From Streptomyces iakyrus (GTDB lineage Bacteria > Actinomycetota > Actinomycetes > Streptomycetales > Streptomycetaceae), in contig NZ_JNXI01000031.1 of assembly GCF_000717055.1 (NCBI RefSeq), forward strand, positions 1 to 63,072: a stretch of 63,072 nt of DNA, written 5' to 3'. Within the stretch, counting starts at the first letter, position 1, and each line of letters opens with the position of its first letter. Shown one piece after another: positions 48,083 through 55,880 of this stretch. Below the pieces are notes generated by a model. The model had not been told where the DNA came from. It ran no database searches and saw only the letters and a list, made by a program, of their open reading frames with translations. Made by a program: the position numbers and the translations under genes.

Positions 48083-48631
48083 TCACGCTGCTGACAATCC
48101 CTTTTGGATCAAGGACTTGGTCCGCAATCCGTGCATCAGCGAGGCCAGGTTCCGCTTGAGATCGGCCTGGGTGCCGTTGTTGTCGACCACGTAATCGCAC
48201 ATCCAGGGCTCGATTGTGAGGGACGTGCGGGGCTCGCGGTATTCGAGGCGCTCGCACGCGTCGATCCAAATCGAGATGTCGAACACGCTGGCGTTCCGCA
48301 GGGCGTGAAACTCGCGGGCGTTCCTGTTGCCGACGTAGAGATCGTACTTCGCGAAGATCGCGCGACCCAACTTCGTGAGATCGGCCGCATTGCTCTCGGC
48401 GATCAGATTGAACCACGTCGAGCGCTCGTTCGCGCGGTCATCGTAGCACTCTTGCGCCGAGGCATACTTGCCGGGGTACTTCTCGCAGAAGTACGGAAAC
48501 ACGACACGCTCTGCCATGAACCAGCTCGACGAGACGAACGTCGCGCCATAGTGATCGCGCAGAATTTCAGCGGCAGTGTCTTTGCCGTGTCGGCCATGAC
48601 CGACCACCATCATGCGGTACGGGAAAAGCAT
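48083..48631 (-). CDS. Deoxynucleoside monophosphate kinase-like P-loop protein
   Basis: The 182-aa protein begins with a Walker A loop (VVGHGRHGKDTAAEIL) and continues with an LID/NMP-binding-like region (RANERSTWFNLIAESNAAD, IFAKYDLYVGNRNAREF). DISIWIDACERLEYREP then resembles the Walker B strand of phage dNMP kinases. It would boost dNTP supply. The fold assignment is by motif only. Confidence 0.72.
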   Translation of the reverse strand: MLFPYRMMVVGHGRHGKDTAAEILRDHYGATFVSSSWFMAERVVFPYFCEKYPGKYASAQECYDDRANERSTWFNLIAESNAADLTKLGRAIFAKYDLYVGNRNAREFHALRNASVFDISIWIDACERLEYREPRTSLTIEPWMCDYVVDNNGTQADLKRNLASLMHGLRTKSLIQKGLSAA

Positions 48632-48634
48632 GGA

Positions 48635-48778
48635 TCAGAATCCGAACATGCGGTAGAGGTCGTATCCGCGACCCTGCTTGCAGACCTGGGTCCGCAGATA
48701 GCCTGCTCGAGTCTTGATGTTCGTGTCGACAAAGGGGATCGACATGATCGTGCAGAACAGCTCGTCGAGTGTCTTCAA
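48635..48778 (-). CDS. Small hypothetical protein (47 aa)
   Basis: A TTG start at 48778 has GGAG 7 bases upstream. The product (KTLDELFCTIMSIPFVDTN..., ending YDLYRMFGF) is a plausible small folded peptide. An internal ATG would give 36 residues. It ends 4 bases before the kinase gene. Confidence 0.5.
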   Translation of the reverse strand: MKTLDELFCTIMSIPFVDTNIKTRAGYLRTQVCKQGRGYDLYRMFGF

Positions 48779-48792
48779 TGGTGGTCTCCGGG

Positions 48793-48924
48793 TTAGTGGA
48801 TGAAGCAGAGGGCGAAGAGCAGGACTTGAAGAACGATCAGTCCTGCGGCGAACGCGACCGTTTTGACAAAGCGCTGCGTGGCGACCATGTCGTCGAGATC
48901 GCGGGCGTATCCAGACCAGCGCAT
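48793..48924 (-). CDS. Small membrane protein (43 aa)
   Basis: ATG 48924 overlaps the upstream stop (TGATG). A polar start (RWSGYARDLDDMVATQRF) is followed by one membrane helix (TVAFAAGLIVLQVLLFALCF). Function unknown. Confidence 0.6.
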   Translation of the reverse strand: MRWSGYARDLDDMVATQRFVKTVAFAAGLIVLQVLLFALCFIH

Positions 48925-49568
48925 CAGCGTCGGCGTCCCTTGCGGTTGGCGCGGCCTTCGTTCTTGCGTTCGCGCTCTTGCCGCAGATACAGCGCGAAGT
49001 CGGGGTTGATGTTCTCGTACACGTCGACCAGGCGATGCAGCGCGTAGCGGACCATGATGCCAGCCTGCTCGGGCGACCATCGCCATCGCTGCGCAATGGT
49101 GCCGACCGTGTGTTCGCGGATGAGCAGATCGCGGAGCAGCTCGCGTTGGACGCGGTCGAGTTGATCGTCGACACGCTTCAGCGCGAACGCCGCGTTCAGC
49201 ATGCGGTCGCTCGGGTCCTTCGGCGCTCCGCCGCAATCGCCCTTCGAGTGCATGCGTCCGCCGTTGATGCCCTCTTGGTCGAGCATGCGGCGATCCTCCG
49301 GCGAGAGAGGCACGGCCATCATCAGGTGATTGATCGTCGCCATCGTGTTCGAGCCGACCGGCGAGATCGCGAAGTAGTCGCCAGCGTAGTATTCGGCCGC
49401 CATGAACTGCGCGTCGCTGATCTTGTCCTTCACGCGATAGCGCAGATAGTCGATGGGACGGCCGTAGTCCTTGCGGGTCGCCAGGGCGACGCCCTCGGCG
49501 GTGCGGACGCGGACCAGCACGGAGTCGGGATCGGTGCCGTCGAGCACGGCGCGCATCGGATCGGTCAT
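48924..49568 (-). CDS. DUF6456-like helix-turn-helix regulator (214 aa)
   Basis: The central block DPSDRMLNAAFALKRVDDQLDRVQRELLRDLLIREHTVGTIAQRWRWSPEQAG is a predicted helix-turn-helix region like those of DUF6456 proteins of alphaproteobacteria and their phages. The C-terminus is strongly basic (RKNEGRANRKGRRR). It may be a transcription factor for late genes. Its start overlaps the upstream stop. Confidence 0.6.
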   Translation of the reverse strand: MTDPMRAVLDGTDPDSVLVRVRTAEGVALATRKDYGRPIDYLRYRVKDKISDAQFMAAEYYAGDYFAISPVGSNTMATINHLMMAVPLSPEDRRMLDQEGINGGRMHSKGDCGGAPKDPSDRMLNAAFALKRVDDQLDRVQRELLRDLLIREHTVGTIAQRWRWSPEQAGIMVRYALHRLVDVYENINPDFALYLRQERERKNEGRANRKGRRR

Positions 49569-49903
49569 CAGAGGCGATTGTCCGTGTCTGCCGGGGGCTC
49601 GGCGGCGTCCACGACCGCCTCGTACTGCTTCAGCTCTTCGGACGCGTTCGCCAGGGCGGGGCAGCGGTCGCAGTATTCCGAGTTGAGGCGCGCAACGCGT
49701 GCGTGCTCTTCGAGCGCCGCTTCGATCACGTCCGCGCTGCCGCTCACGAAGACGACCTCACGGTTCTCGAAGGTGATGGCGGTGTTCTGCCGCATCTCGC
49801 CGGTCTCGCGATCTGACCGCTCGTAGCCGACCATAGACACGATCAGCTCGGGTCGCCGGATCACGACCGGGTTCCCTTTCGGTGTGGTGAATTGGATGGA
49901 CAA
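49568..49903 (-). CDS. Hypothetical protein (111 aa)
   Basis: TTG 49903 with GAGG 7-8 bases upstream is chosen because the promoter -10 lies at 49942-49937, so earlier starts would not be transcribed. Contains FTTPKGNPVVIRRPELIVSMVGYER and SEYCDRCPALANASEELKQYE with a C-x-x-C pair. No known family. Confidence 0.6.
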   Translation of the reverse strand: MSIQFTTPKGNPVVIRRPELIVSMVGYERSDRETGEMRQNTAITFENREVVFVSGSADVIEAALEEHARVARLNSEYCDRCPALANASEELKQYEAVVDAAEPPADTDNRL

Positions 49904-49928
49904 ACGGATTGCCTCGATGTTGGGGGTA

Positions 49929-49971
49929 CGGTAGGTCTGTAACCTCCCATTCCTCACACCGTCAATTAAAT
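49929..49971 (-). promoter_or_regulatory. Promoter-operator of the kinase/HTH operon
   Basis: AT-rich ATTTAA, TTGACG (49965-49960), 17 bp, TTACAG (49942-49937). The operator-like element extends over 49929-49949 (GGTAGGTCTGT). Same design as at 16.44 and 61.67 kb. Confidence 0.68.
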
Positions 49972-49977
49972 CTCCCT

Positions 49978-50522
49978 CCCTGGCTGAACGACTGACCGAC
50001 TGAGAGGCCGAACGCCTGACCGCCTCACAGCCACCCGCTGAGAGCCTGACCGCCTGACCGGCCTCCCAGGACCACCAGCCGCCCCGGCTCAACGCCTGGC
50101 CTCGGCATCAGGGCTCCACGGCCCCACAGCAACGGAGAGCACGATCAGATCGGGGAGACCCTCCGCCGCTCAGACGGTCAGACCCTCCATCAAACCTACC
50201 CTCCGCCCTCCCCCTAAAGGGGGAAGGGCCGGAAGGTCGGAAGGTTTGAAGGTTTCAGATCGGAAGGTACGGAAGGTTTAAAGTCGGAAGGTCATCGACC
50301 GATTATGCTTTCAGATCAATACGTTGCCGCGATTGTAAACCTTCCGCTCGCGCCGATTTTGACCTTCCGATATCGGTAACCTTCCAAACCTTCCACCGGA
50401 AGGCCGGAAGGTCAAAGTGCTTTTTTTGTTGTTTATCAATACGTTAAACGAAATGACGACCTTCCGACCTTCCACTAAACCTTCCGGATTGGAGGGTCTA
50501 ATGGAAGGTCATCGGAAGGTCG
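49978..50522. repeat. Repeat-rich region, candidate replication origin
   Basis: Between 50230 and 50522 the heptamer GGAAGGT occurs eight times and its complement ACCTTCC seven times, in clusters of alternating orientation. An 11-bp direct repeat ATCAATACGTT lies at 50315-50325 and 50435-50445, the second inside an AT-rich stretch (TTTTTTTGTTGTTTATC). The left part (49985-50070) has repeated GCCTGACCGCCTGA blocks. No gene fits here. Iteron-like arrays with an AT-rich element near the primase-helicase suggest an origin. Confidence 0.6.
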
Positions 50523-50523
50523 T

Positions 50524-50610
50524 TCAGGCCTTGGCGAGCTGGATGAAGCACCAGATCGCGAGCGCGCCAGGGATGGCGAGGCCGAGGGCGAAGAGAGCCA
50601 GGAGCGCCAT
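50524..50610 (-). CDS. 28-aa membrane peptide
   Basis: ATG 50610 lies 3 bases after the upstream stop, and the frame ends at TGA 50524-50526. The peptide is a single transmembrane helix (ALLALFALGLAIPGALAIW, then CFIQLAKA). It is the last frame before the repeat region. Confidence 0.5.
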   Translation of the reverse strand: MALLALFALGLAIPGALAIWCFIQLAKA

Positions 50611-50613
50611 CGG

Positions 50614-50820
50614 TCAGGCCTTGTCGGCGGTCAGGCGCTCGGCCCAAGCCACCTTGTGGCGCTTGCCGCTCAGCGTGACGTGGGTGGTTCGGGCGGTGGG
50701 CTTGTGGACCTGCCACCACATCCAATGACCGATCCGGTCTGTGCAGGCCTCATCGCGGTACGCGACGACGTTGTTGCCTTCGCTGCCAGGCTCCCGGCGC
50801 AGGTAGACAGTGGTCTCCAT
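50614..50820 (-). CDS. Small hypothetical protein (68 aa)
   Basis: A strong GGAGG lies 4 bases before ATG 50820. Sequence METTVYLRREPGSEGNNVVAY... with a tryptophan-rich middle (IGHWMWWQVHKP) and basic end. No family recognised. Confidence 0.65.
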   Translation of the reverse strand: METTVYLRREPGSEGNNVVAYRDEACTDRIGHWMWWQVHKPTARTTHVTLSGKRHKVAWAERLTADKA

Positions 50821-50831
50821 GTTGTCCTCCC

Positions 50832-51344
50832 TCAAGAGCGCGTGGCGTCGACCCACAGGGCCACGGAGACCCGCGTGAGCACGTAGATGAGCATGGGGAT
50901 CGAGAGCCCCAGGATGCAGGCCGAGGCGATCACCGGCCAGCCGGTCGCGACGCTGGCGAACGCGTAGGCGTTCATGCAGGCGGACACGATGAGGGTGCCG
51001 ATGATAGTGGGGCCTGCCCACGTCATGATCGCCTTGCGGAGCGATTCGGTCGTCGTGCAGAGCTGGCCGAGTTCGAGCGCGATGAAGCCGAGGTCGATGC
51101 CGACGGCCATAGCCCAGGCGTGCGCAGGATCGCTGTGGGTGAGCGCGCCGATCCCGGCCGCAAGATGGGAGAGCGAGAGTCCCATCAGCACCAGGGCGAC
51201 GCCTGCGGTGCCATAGGACGTGTAGCGCTGGCGGGTGAGCTTGCGCTTCCAGGCGGCGCTGCGGACGGGAGGGGTGGAAGGCGCAGGCTTGTCGGCCTTC
51301 GGCCGTCTGGCGGGCTTCGGGAGCGCGGTGACGGTGGCGTTCAT
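50832..51344 (-). CDS. Integral membrane protein with about four helices (170 aa)
   Basis: A proline/lysine-rich cytoplasmic start is followed by hydrophobic segments (GTAGVALVLMGLSLSHLAAG, AVGIDLGFIALELGQL, AGPTIIGTLIVSACMNAYAF, ASACILGLSIPMLIYVLTRV). The pattern resembles plasmid and phage membrane proteins of unknown role, possibly exclusion. Start ATG 51344 has GGGAGA upstream. Confidence 0.68.
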   Translation of the reverse strand: MNATVTALPKPARRPKADKPAPSTPPVRSAAWKRKLTRQRYTSYGTAGVALVLMGLSLSHLAAGIGALTHSDPAHAWAMAVGIDLGFIALELGQLCTTTESLRKAIMTWAGPTIIGTLIVSACMNAYAFASVATGWPVIASACILGLSIPMLIYVLTRVSVALWVDATRS

Positions 51345-51355
51345 TGGTGTCTCCC

Positions 51356-51616
51356 TTAATCGAAGATTATCATGGAGGGGCGGCTTTCGACGCCGTCCAT
51401 CTTGGCCTGAATGTCCGGATCGGTGAACTTCAGGGTTTTGATGTCGAGATGACCGAAGTCGGAGAGCACCTTTACGGGAAACTCTTCGATCTGCCACGCG
51501 TGAAGATCGGCGAGGCGCTTTCCGTTCTCCAAATAGCAGCGGGGGTGAGCGTAGTGGCGCGTCCCGTATTTAACCATCGGGCCTTTCCACTTTTCGCAGA
51601 AGCGGCATGTCGTCAT
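51356..51616 (-). CDS. Small zinc-finger-like protein (86 aa)
   Basis: From ATG 51616 the N-terminus CRFCEKWKG...RHYAHPRC offers C-x2-C and H-x3-C type ligands for one zinc. The longer frame upstream is ruled out because it starts inside the operator. The rest is soluble, ending PSMIIFD. First gene of its operon. Confidence 0.66.
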   Translation of the reverse strand: MTTCRFCEKWKGPMVKYGTRHYAHPRCYLENGKRLADLHAWQIEEFPVKVLSDFGHLDIKTLKFTDPDIQAKMDGVESRPSMIIFD

Positions 51617-51642
51617 TGGCGTTTGTCCTTTCGGGTTGGCAA

Positions 51643-51679
51643 TGTCAGATGACATACCTTACCGCCTCACACCCGTCAA
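51643..51679 (-). promoter_or_regulatory. Promoter-operator of the membrane-protein operon
   Basis: TTGACG (51679-51674), 17 bp, TATGTC (51656-51651); the 21-bp operator is 51643-51663 (GGTAAGGTATG...TCTGACA on the minus strand) and covers the -10. Confidence 0.7.
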
Positions 51680-51744
51680 GGGGTTACGCCTCTTGACACG
51701 TCGGGCAACTCACGGGTTCAATATCACCATCGCGAGACGCATAC

Positions 51745-51770
51745 GAAAAAGCCGCCCCGAAGGGCGGCTA
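51745..51770 (-). terminator. Intrinsic terminator after the primase-helicase transcript
   Basis: A stem GCCGCCC/GGGCGGC with TTCG loop (51751-51769) is followed on the minus strand by TTTTTCG. One of the best terminators in the window. Confidence 0.88.
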
Positions 51771-51775
51771 TCGTT

Positions 51776-52045
51776 TTAGTATTTGTCCCAACACTCACAG
51801 TTCGCCGCGCGAGTGCCAGGCGGCCCGTTGCACTTCCAATACGGCGGACAAACCACTTCAGGCGGCGGCCGTTTGTCGTCCTTGGTGCAGAACGCTATCA
51901 AGGGCTCCGCAGTCAGAACGATGACCGCGATCACCGCGTAGAATATCCAGAACACCCGGAGGACCGGATCGTTGAGCGCGGCGTTGAGCGAGTTGCGCGG
52001 CAGGCTGACGATATCCTGCTTCAGTCGACGTTGATATTCGTTCAC
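51776..52045 (-). CDS. Small membrane protein with cysteine-rich tail (89 aa)
   Basis: One transmembrane helix (VFWIFYAVIAVIVLTAEPLIAF) separates a basic N-terminal part from a tail with five cysteines (VVCPPYWKCNGPPGTRAANC). Likely N-in, C-out, allowing disulphides in the periplasm. It follows the primase-helicase gene. Confidence 0.65.
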   Translation of the reverse strand: MNEYQRRLKQDIVSLPRNSLNAALNDPVLRVFWIFYAVIAVIVLTAEPLIAFCTKDDKRPPPEVVCPPYWKCNGPPGTRAANCECWDKY

Positions 52046-52054
52046 GGTGGTCTC

Positions 52055-54370
52055 CTATGATCGGGGTTTGAACACAAGCATGCTCGGCTTGCCTCGTTGC
52101 GTCACGTAATGCAGCGATCCGTTCGCCTCGGGCACGAAGCGCTTGACCTCGTCGCCGCCGAACACACGGCGCTTGAACGCCCTGGCGTAGTTGTCCGGCC
52201 CGGCCTCGTCGTAGATGTCCTGCATCGCCTTCACTTCGAGGCGCACCATCTCGGCGTCGGCGTGGACCTCTTTGCCGACGAGCTTGCCGATCTTCTGCAC
52301 GGCCTTGATGATCTTCGCGCAGAGCTTCAAGCGGCTGTTGTCGTCGGAGCGATTCACTTCGGGCGTCAACTCGTCCTTGGTTGTGGGGGCCTCTTCGTCG
52401 ACGACGCCGAACGCGGAGCCCTCGGACGGCTTGTCCTCGACCTCGACCACGACCATTGATGTAACGGGGTTGCCCCACTTGTTCTTGCCTAGCTCGACCT
52501 CTTCAAGCTTGAACTCGAAGCGGCCTGACTTCCCCGAGTCGCGCATCTTCGGCATGATGATCGCCGAGTGGCTCTTATGCTTGAGCGAGAGCCCGTGCTT
52601 CTTCTTGGCCTGGTCGGCGTTGACGATCTCAAGGTTGAAGTCGACATCGGCGAAGATCGCCGAGCTGCCGCGCGCACCGAGCGACGTGTCCTTGCCGGAG
52701 TGGTGAACGATGATGATGCAGATGTCTAACTCGACGGCCAGCTCGCGGAGCATATCGAGGATCGGCTGCATCTCGCGCGCCGAGCTTTCCTCGGCACCCG
52801 CTACGGCCTTCGCGAACGTGTCGAGGAACAACAGACCGACTGAAAGCCCCTCGCCTTCAAGCATCGCGTTCGCTTCCTTGACGGCCTTGCGCAACGCCCT
52901 ACGCGCGCCCTTCGGATCGAGCGCGAAGTTCGGAACGCCGTCGCGGAAGATGAGCGCATCGTGCTTGGGCTTGTAGCGGTTCGACCAGGCGAGCGCGCGG
53001 CGATTGATGCCGCCGTGGCCTTCGCCGACGCAGTAGAGAACGCCGCACTGTTCGACGTTGCGGCCGAACCACTCCCACCCTTCGGAGAGCTTGCCGCCCA
53101 TGTGGAATGCACTGAACGTCTTACCGGCATTCGACGGAGCATGAAGCATGCCGACCATACCGCGCGTGCAGATATTCTCGACCATCCAGTTCGGATCGGC
53201 GTAGATCGCGACACCAGACATGCGGCGCAGCGTGCCCTTCGGCTTGGCGGCCTTCTCGGCTTCCTTCTCTGCGGCGACCTCGCGCTCGTACTCGGAGTCT
53301 TCGTCATCGTCGACGACAGCGCCGAACGCCTCGCCGGTCGACGCCTTGCTGAGACCCTGGTTCTTCAGCCACTCGCGAGCGGTCTGCCGGTTGTCGTATT
53401 CGCCGGAGCGCGGCTTGCTGTCGACGAACTCGCCAGCACCCTCGAAGGCCAGGAAGAACGACGCCAGGTGTTCGGGCGGCATCTGCGGCCACTCGCGCAT
53501 GACGTGGCGCGCAGCCTTGAAGCGGTTGTCGGAGCAGTCGTCGCCGGGCTCGTTGTAGAGCGACTTGAACTCGCTGTTCTCGGCTTGCAGCTTGTCGAAG
53601 TCATACTCGCCGAGCGGCGCGCACAGCTCTTCCCATTCGGGAATGTCCGCCTCGTCGATCTGCTTGATGATCTCGCGCTCTTTGGAGATGGGGATATCTT
53701 CCCCCACTTCCGCCGAGGACGTGCCGATCAGCTCGACGATGTAATCAGGGAGCGGCGGGATCGTGCCGTTGGTGTAGGCTTCGATGAACGCCTTGAGCGC
53801 GGCCTGGTCTCCGTAGCGCTTGCCGTCCTCACGGAGCGAGCCAGGCGCAACGAACTGACCGCCGCGCCCTCGCACGTCGCAGCCGTACTGCTTCTTGAGC
53901 GCGCCAGCGCTATTCGTGAAGGCGTTGTCGGGATCGCTGAAGATGTAGTGGCGGCCACCCGATTGTGTCGTGATGATCTGCGTGCCTTCGGGCACGCCGC
54001 CGTGCTCGTCGAAGAGCTTGCCGATCAGCTCGGGACCGTTGAACTTGGTGTCGGCGTCGATCACGACCAGGCGCGCAGGCCCGCACGCTACGGACGGAAC
54101 CGCATCTTGGTTCGGGTGACGCCACATGCGCTTGACGATGTCGGGATCGGTCGTCGCGCCGACGAAGACTGTGAGCTGCTTGTTCCCTTCCTCGCGTGCC
54201 TGCTCGATAGCGGCTTCGCGATCCTCGGGTTTTATCTCGGTGTCTCTGCGATTGTAGAGCTTGACCAGCGGCACCTTTCCACTGGACGGGAACACGGGGA
54301 TGCCGTTGCGCGCGAGCAACATCGCGTTGTGCTTGTTCTGTACGCGGCGCGCATCGTCCTGATTTACCAT
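52055..54370 (-). CDS. Primase-polymerase/RepA-type helicase fusion
   Basis: The 771-aa protein combines an N-terminal bifunctional primase-polymerase domain with a RepA/DnaB-like AAA_25 helicase. The primase part shows LLARNGIPVFPSSGKVPLV, ARLVVIDADTKFNG (catalytic acidic pair), TTQSGGRHYIF and GRGGQFVAPGS. The helicase part shows Walker A HAPSNAGKT near 410, LLFLDTFAKA as Walker B and VHHSGKDTSLGARGSSA as motif 3. It would prime and unwind for the Pol A-type polymerase. ATG 54370 is chosen because the promoter -10 lies upstream of it, and an earlier ATG at 54514 would lie outside the transcript. Confidence 0.9.
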   Translation of the reverse strand: MVNQDDARRVQNKHNAMLLARNGIPVFPSSGKVPLVKLYNRRDTEIKPEDREAAIEQAREEGNKQLTVFVGATTDPDIVKRMWRHPNQDAVPSVACGPARLVVIDADTKFNGPELIGKLFDEHGGVPEGTQIITTQSGGRHYIFSDPDNAFTNSAGALKKQYGCDVRGRGGQFVAPGSLREDGKRYGDQAALKAFIEAYTNGTIPPLPDYIVELIGTSSAEVGEDIPISKEREIIKQIDEADIPEWEELCAPLGEYDFDKLQAENSEFKSLYNEPGDDCSDNRFKAARHVMREWPQMPPEHLASFFLAFEGAGEFVDSKPRSGEYDNRQTAREWLKNQGLSKASTGEAFGAVVDDDEDSEYEREVAAEKEAEKAAKPKGTLRRMSGVAIYADPNWMVENICTRGMVGMLHAPSNAGKTFSAFHMGGKLSEGWEWFGRNVEQCGVLYCVGEGHGGINRRALAWSNRYKPKHDALIFRDGVPNFALDPKGARRALRKAVKEANAMLEGEGLSVGLLFLDTFAKAVAGAEESSAREMQPILDMLRELAVELDICIIIVHHSGKDTSLGARGSSAIFADVDFNLEIVNADQAKKKHGLSLKHKSHSAIIMPKMRDSGKSGRFEFKLEEVELGKNKWGNPVTSMVVVEVEDKPSEGSAFGVVDEEAPTTKDELTPEVNRSDDNSRLKLCAKIIKAVQKIGKLVGKEVHADAEMVRLEVKAMQDIYDEAGPDNYARAFKRRVFGGDEVKRFVPEANGSLHYVTQRGKPSMLVFKPRS

Positions 54371-54447
54371 TAGCCTTCCCGTGACGCGGATGTTATTGAG
54401 TCGCCGACCGCATTGCTGATTGGCGTTGGCAGCGGTCCCTTTCGGCA

Positions 54448-54487
54448 GATCGGCCGTATCTGGGTTGGTTCCTAGATACGGCCGATC
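54448..54487 (-). promoter_or_regulatory. 14-bp leader hairpin of the primase-helicase gene
   Basis: 54448-54461 and 54474-54487 are perfectly complementary (GATCGGCCGTATCT arms), with a 12-base loop. No U tract follows, so it is not a terminator. It lies in the 5' leader between promoter and start codon. Possible roles are mRNA stability, a protein-binding operator or a regulatory RNA fold. Confidence 0.6.
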
Positions 54488-54502
54488 AGTTAGATTGGGG
54501 GT

Positions 54503-54550
54503 CGTAAGGTGCATGTCATCTCACGCGCCTTACAAGCCTGTCAATTAAAT
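54503..54550 (-). promoter_or_regulatory. Promoter with two overlapping operators for primase-helicase
   Basis: ATTTAA, TTGACA (54544-54539), 17 bp, AGATGA (54521-54516) on the minus strand. Operators lie in both orientations: 54514-54534 (minus, TGTAAGGCGCG) and 54503-54523 (plus, CGTAAGGTGCA). The double site predicts tight repression of replication in the lysogen. Confidence 0.72.
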
Positions 54551-54558
54551 AGCCCCGC

Positions 54559-55185
54559 TTAGACGTGAGCCGCCGCCCGTCCCCTCTCGTTGGTCGGCTT
54601 CTCTCTATATCTTGCCACCGCTGCGAGCGCGTTGTGCTTCGCCCACAGGAACTTCGGCCTGCCCTGGCCGGTGTCGTCGACCGCATCGTGCTCCGGCAGC
54701 GCGCCGTTGGTGATCCGGTTCTCGACGACCTTGCGCGACATCGACAGCTTGGTCATGAACCATTCGAGGCCCACATATTCGACGCCGGGCAACGGGCCGC
54801 CCTTCTCGTCGTCTTTGACGAAGCGGTCGTTCGCGATCCTGTCCGCCTGTGTCTGAACGCCTGAGAGCCTATCGCTGAACGACTTGTGTTCGGCGTAACC
54901 CGTAACGAGCGCGGCGGCCGTCTTGCCGGTGAGATCGGCGAGCCGCGTCTGCAACTCCATCGCCAACGCGTCGACCCTGCGACGTTCGGCGCAACCGTTC
55001 ACGTAGTTCGCTTCGATCTGCGCGAGCAACAGCGCGGCGGTGCCGAGAGTGTTGCGCATGCCGGACGCGAGAGCGAGCAGATCGCCGACCTGCTTCTCCA
55101 TGTTCTGCATGTTCTCGGTGATCGAGGCGAACATGCGGCGCGTCTTCAGGTCTTGGGTGTATTGATCGGAAGGGTGGAGAGACAT
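54559..55185 (-). CDS. Hypothetical protein, coiled coil plus winged-helix region (208 aa)
   Basis: The N-terminal half is a long helix (RRMFASITENMQNMEKQVGDL). The C-terminal part (GLEWFMTKLSMSRKVVENRITNGALPEHDAV, GRPKFLWAKHNALAAV) has the pattern of an AlpA/MerR-like DNA-binding domain. It may be a regulator. It ends at the promoter region of the primase gene. Confidence 0.62.
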   Translation of the reverse strand: MSLHPSDQYTQDLKTRRMFASITENMQNMEKQVGDLLALASGMRNTLGTAALLLAQIEANYVNGCAERRRVDALAMELQTRLADLTGKTAAALVTGYAEHKSFSDRLSGVQTQADRIANDRFVKDDEKGGPLPGVEYVGLEWFMTKLSMSRKVVENRITNGALPEHDAVDDTGQGRPKFLWAKHNALAAVARYREKPTNERGRAAAHV

Positions 55186-55194
55186 GGGATGCTT

Positions 55195-55614
55195 TCAGTT
55201 GGTGGAGTGCGGAGGTTCGTGGGTGGGTCTCGTCGACCACTGCGGGGCCTTCCACGAAACGTGAAGGTTCTGCCCGAAGCAGGTGACGCAGTGGTGGGCC
55301 AGCGACGCGGCAACGTCTTGGTCCGGCATGGGCACGTCCTGGGTGGTCCGGCCGACCGCCATAGCGAGCGCACCGGCTCCGACGACGAGACCTTCCATGA
55401 CGTTGCGCAGGCCGAGCTGCTTGCGCCCTTCGAGGTACGTTTCGAGCGCGGCCTGAACGTCGAGTTGCAGCTTGACCGCGTTCGCGTAGACCAGCGGGTT
55501 CTCGTCGGGATGCGCGGCCAGGTGGTCGAGCAACTGTTGGAGGCTGAAGAACGCCTTGGGGTGGGCCGTCAGCGCCGCGAGTGCGTCGAAGGTCTTGCGG
55601 TCGATCATCATCAT
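55195..55614 (-). CDS. Hypothetical protein (139 aa)
   Basis: Begins with a possible triple-Met start (MMMIDRKTFDALAALTAHPKAF) and is helical, with a Gly/Ala-rich middle (GLVVGAGALAMAVG). Its C-terminus is His/Pro-rich and contains HHCVTCFGQ. Overlaps the next upstream gene by 4 bases. No family recognised. Confidence 0.6.
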   Translation of the reverse strand: MMMIDRKTFDALAALTAHPKAFFSLQQLLDHLAAHPDENPLVYANAVKLQLDVQAALETYLEGRKQLGLRNVMEGLVVGAGALAMAVGRTTQDVPMPDQDVAASLAHHCVTCFGQNLHVSWKAPQWSTRPTHEPPHSTN

Positions 55615-55877
55615 TGATCGGTCCCCAGGCGCACGTCCAACATGCCAGCGCCGTCGCGGACGGTGCGCTGTGCCGGAGGATCGAGGACGTTGATGGCGGC
55701 GATCCGCGCAGCTTGGATCAGGTGTTGCCCGAGCTGGTTGGCGGCTTTCGGGTCGAGCGTGGTCGAGTACCCGAGATCATCGTCCTTCAGGACGACGGCC
55801 TGGTTGTTGTCCGCTTCGATGCGGATGGTGATCTTGGCACCGAGATCGGTGCTCACTTCGCGTGTGTACTGGCGCAT
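55611..55877 (-). CDS. Hypothetical protein (88 aa)
   Basis: Beta-rich N-terminus (REVSTDLGAKITIRIEADNNQAVV) and a C-terminal helix (PKAANQLGQHLIQAARIAAIN). No known domain. It sits 3 bases downstream of the basic-protein gene. Confidence 0.6.
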   Translation of the reverse strand: MRQYTREVSTDLGAKITIRIEADNNQAVVLKDDDLGYSTTLDPKAANQLGQHLIQAARIAAINVLDPPAQRTVRDGAGMLDVRLGTDQ

Positions 55878-55880
55878 GGA

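Noticed and set aside
50230..50522. CRISPR array
   Set aside because: The repeats are 7-mers in both orientations with irregular spacing; there are no 25-40-base repeats with unique spacers and no cas genes.
52961..54373. A 470-aa plus-strand open frame opposite the primase-helicase
   Set aside because: It is the antisense shadow of a gene with clear primase and helicase motifs, and its own sequence shows no domain.
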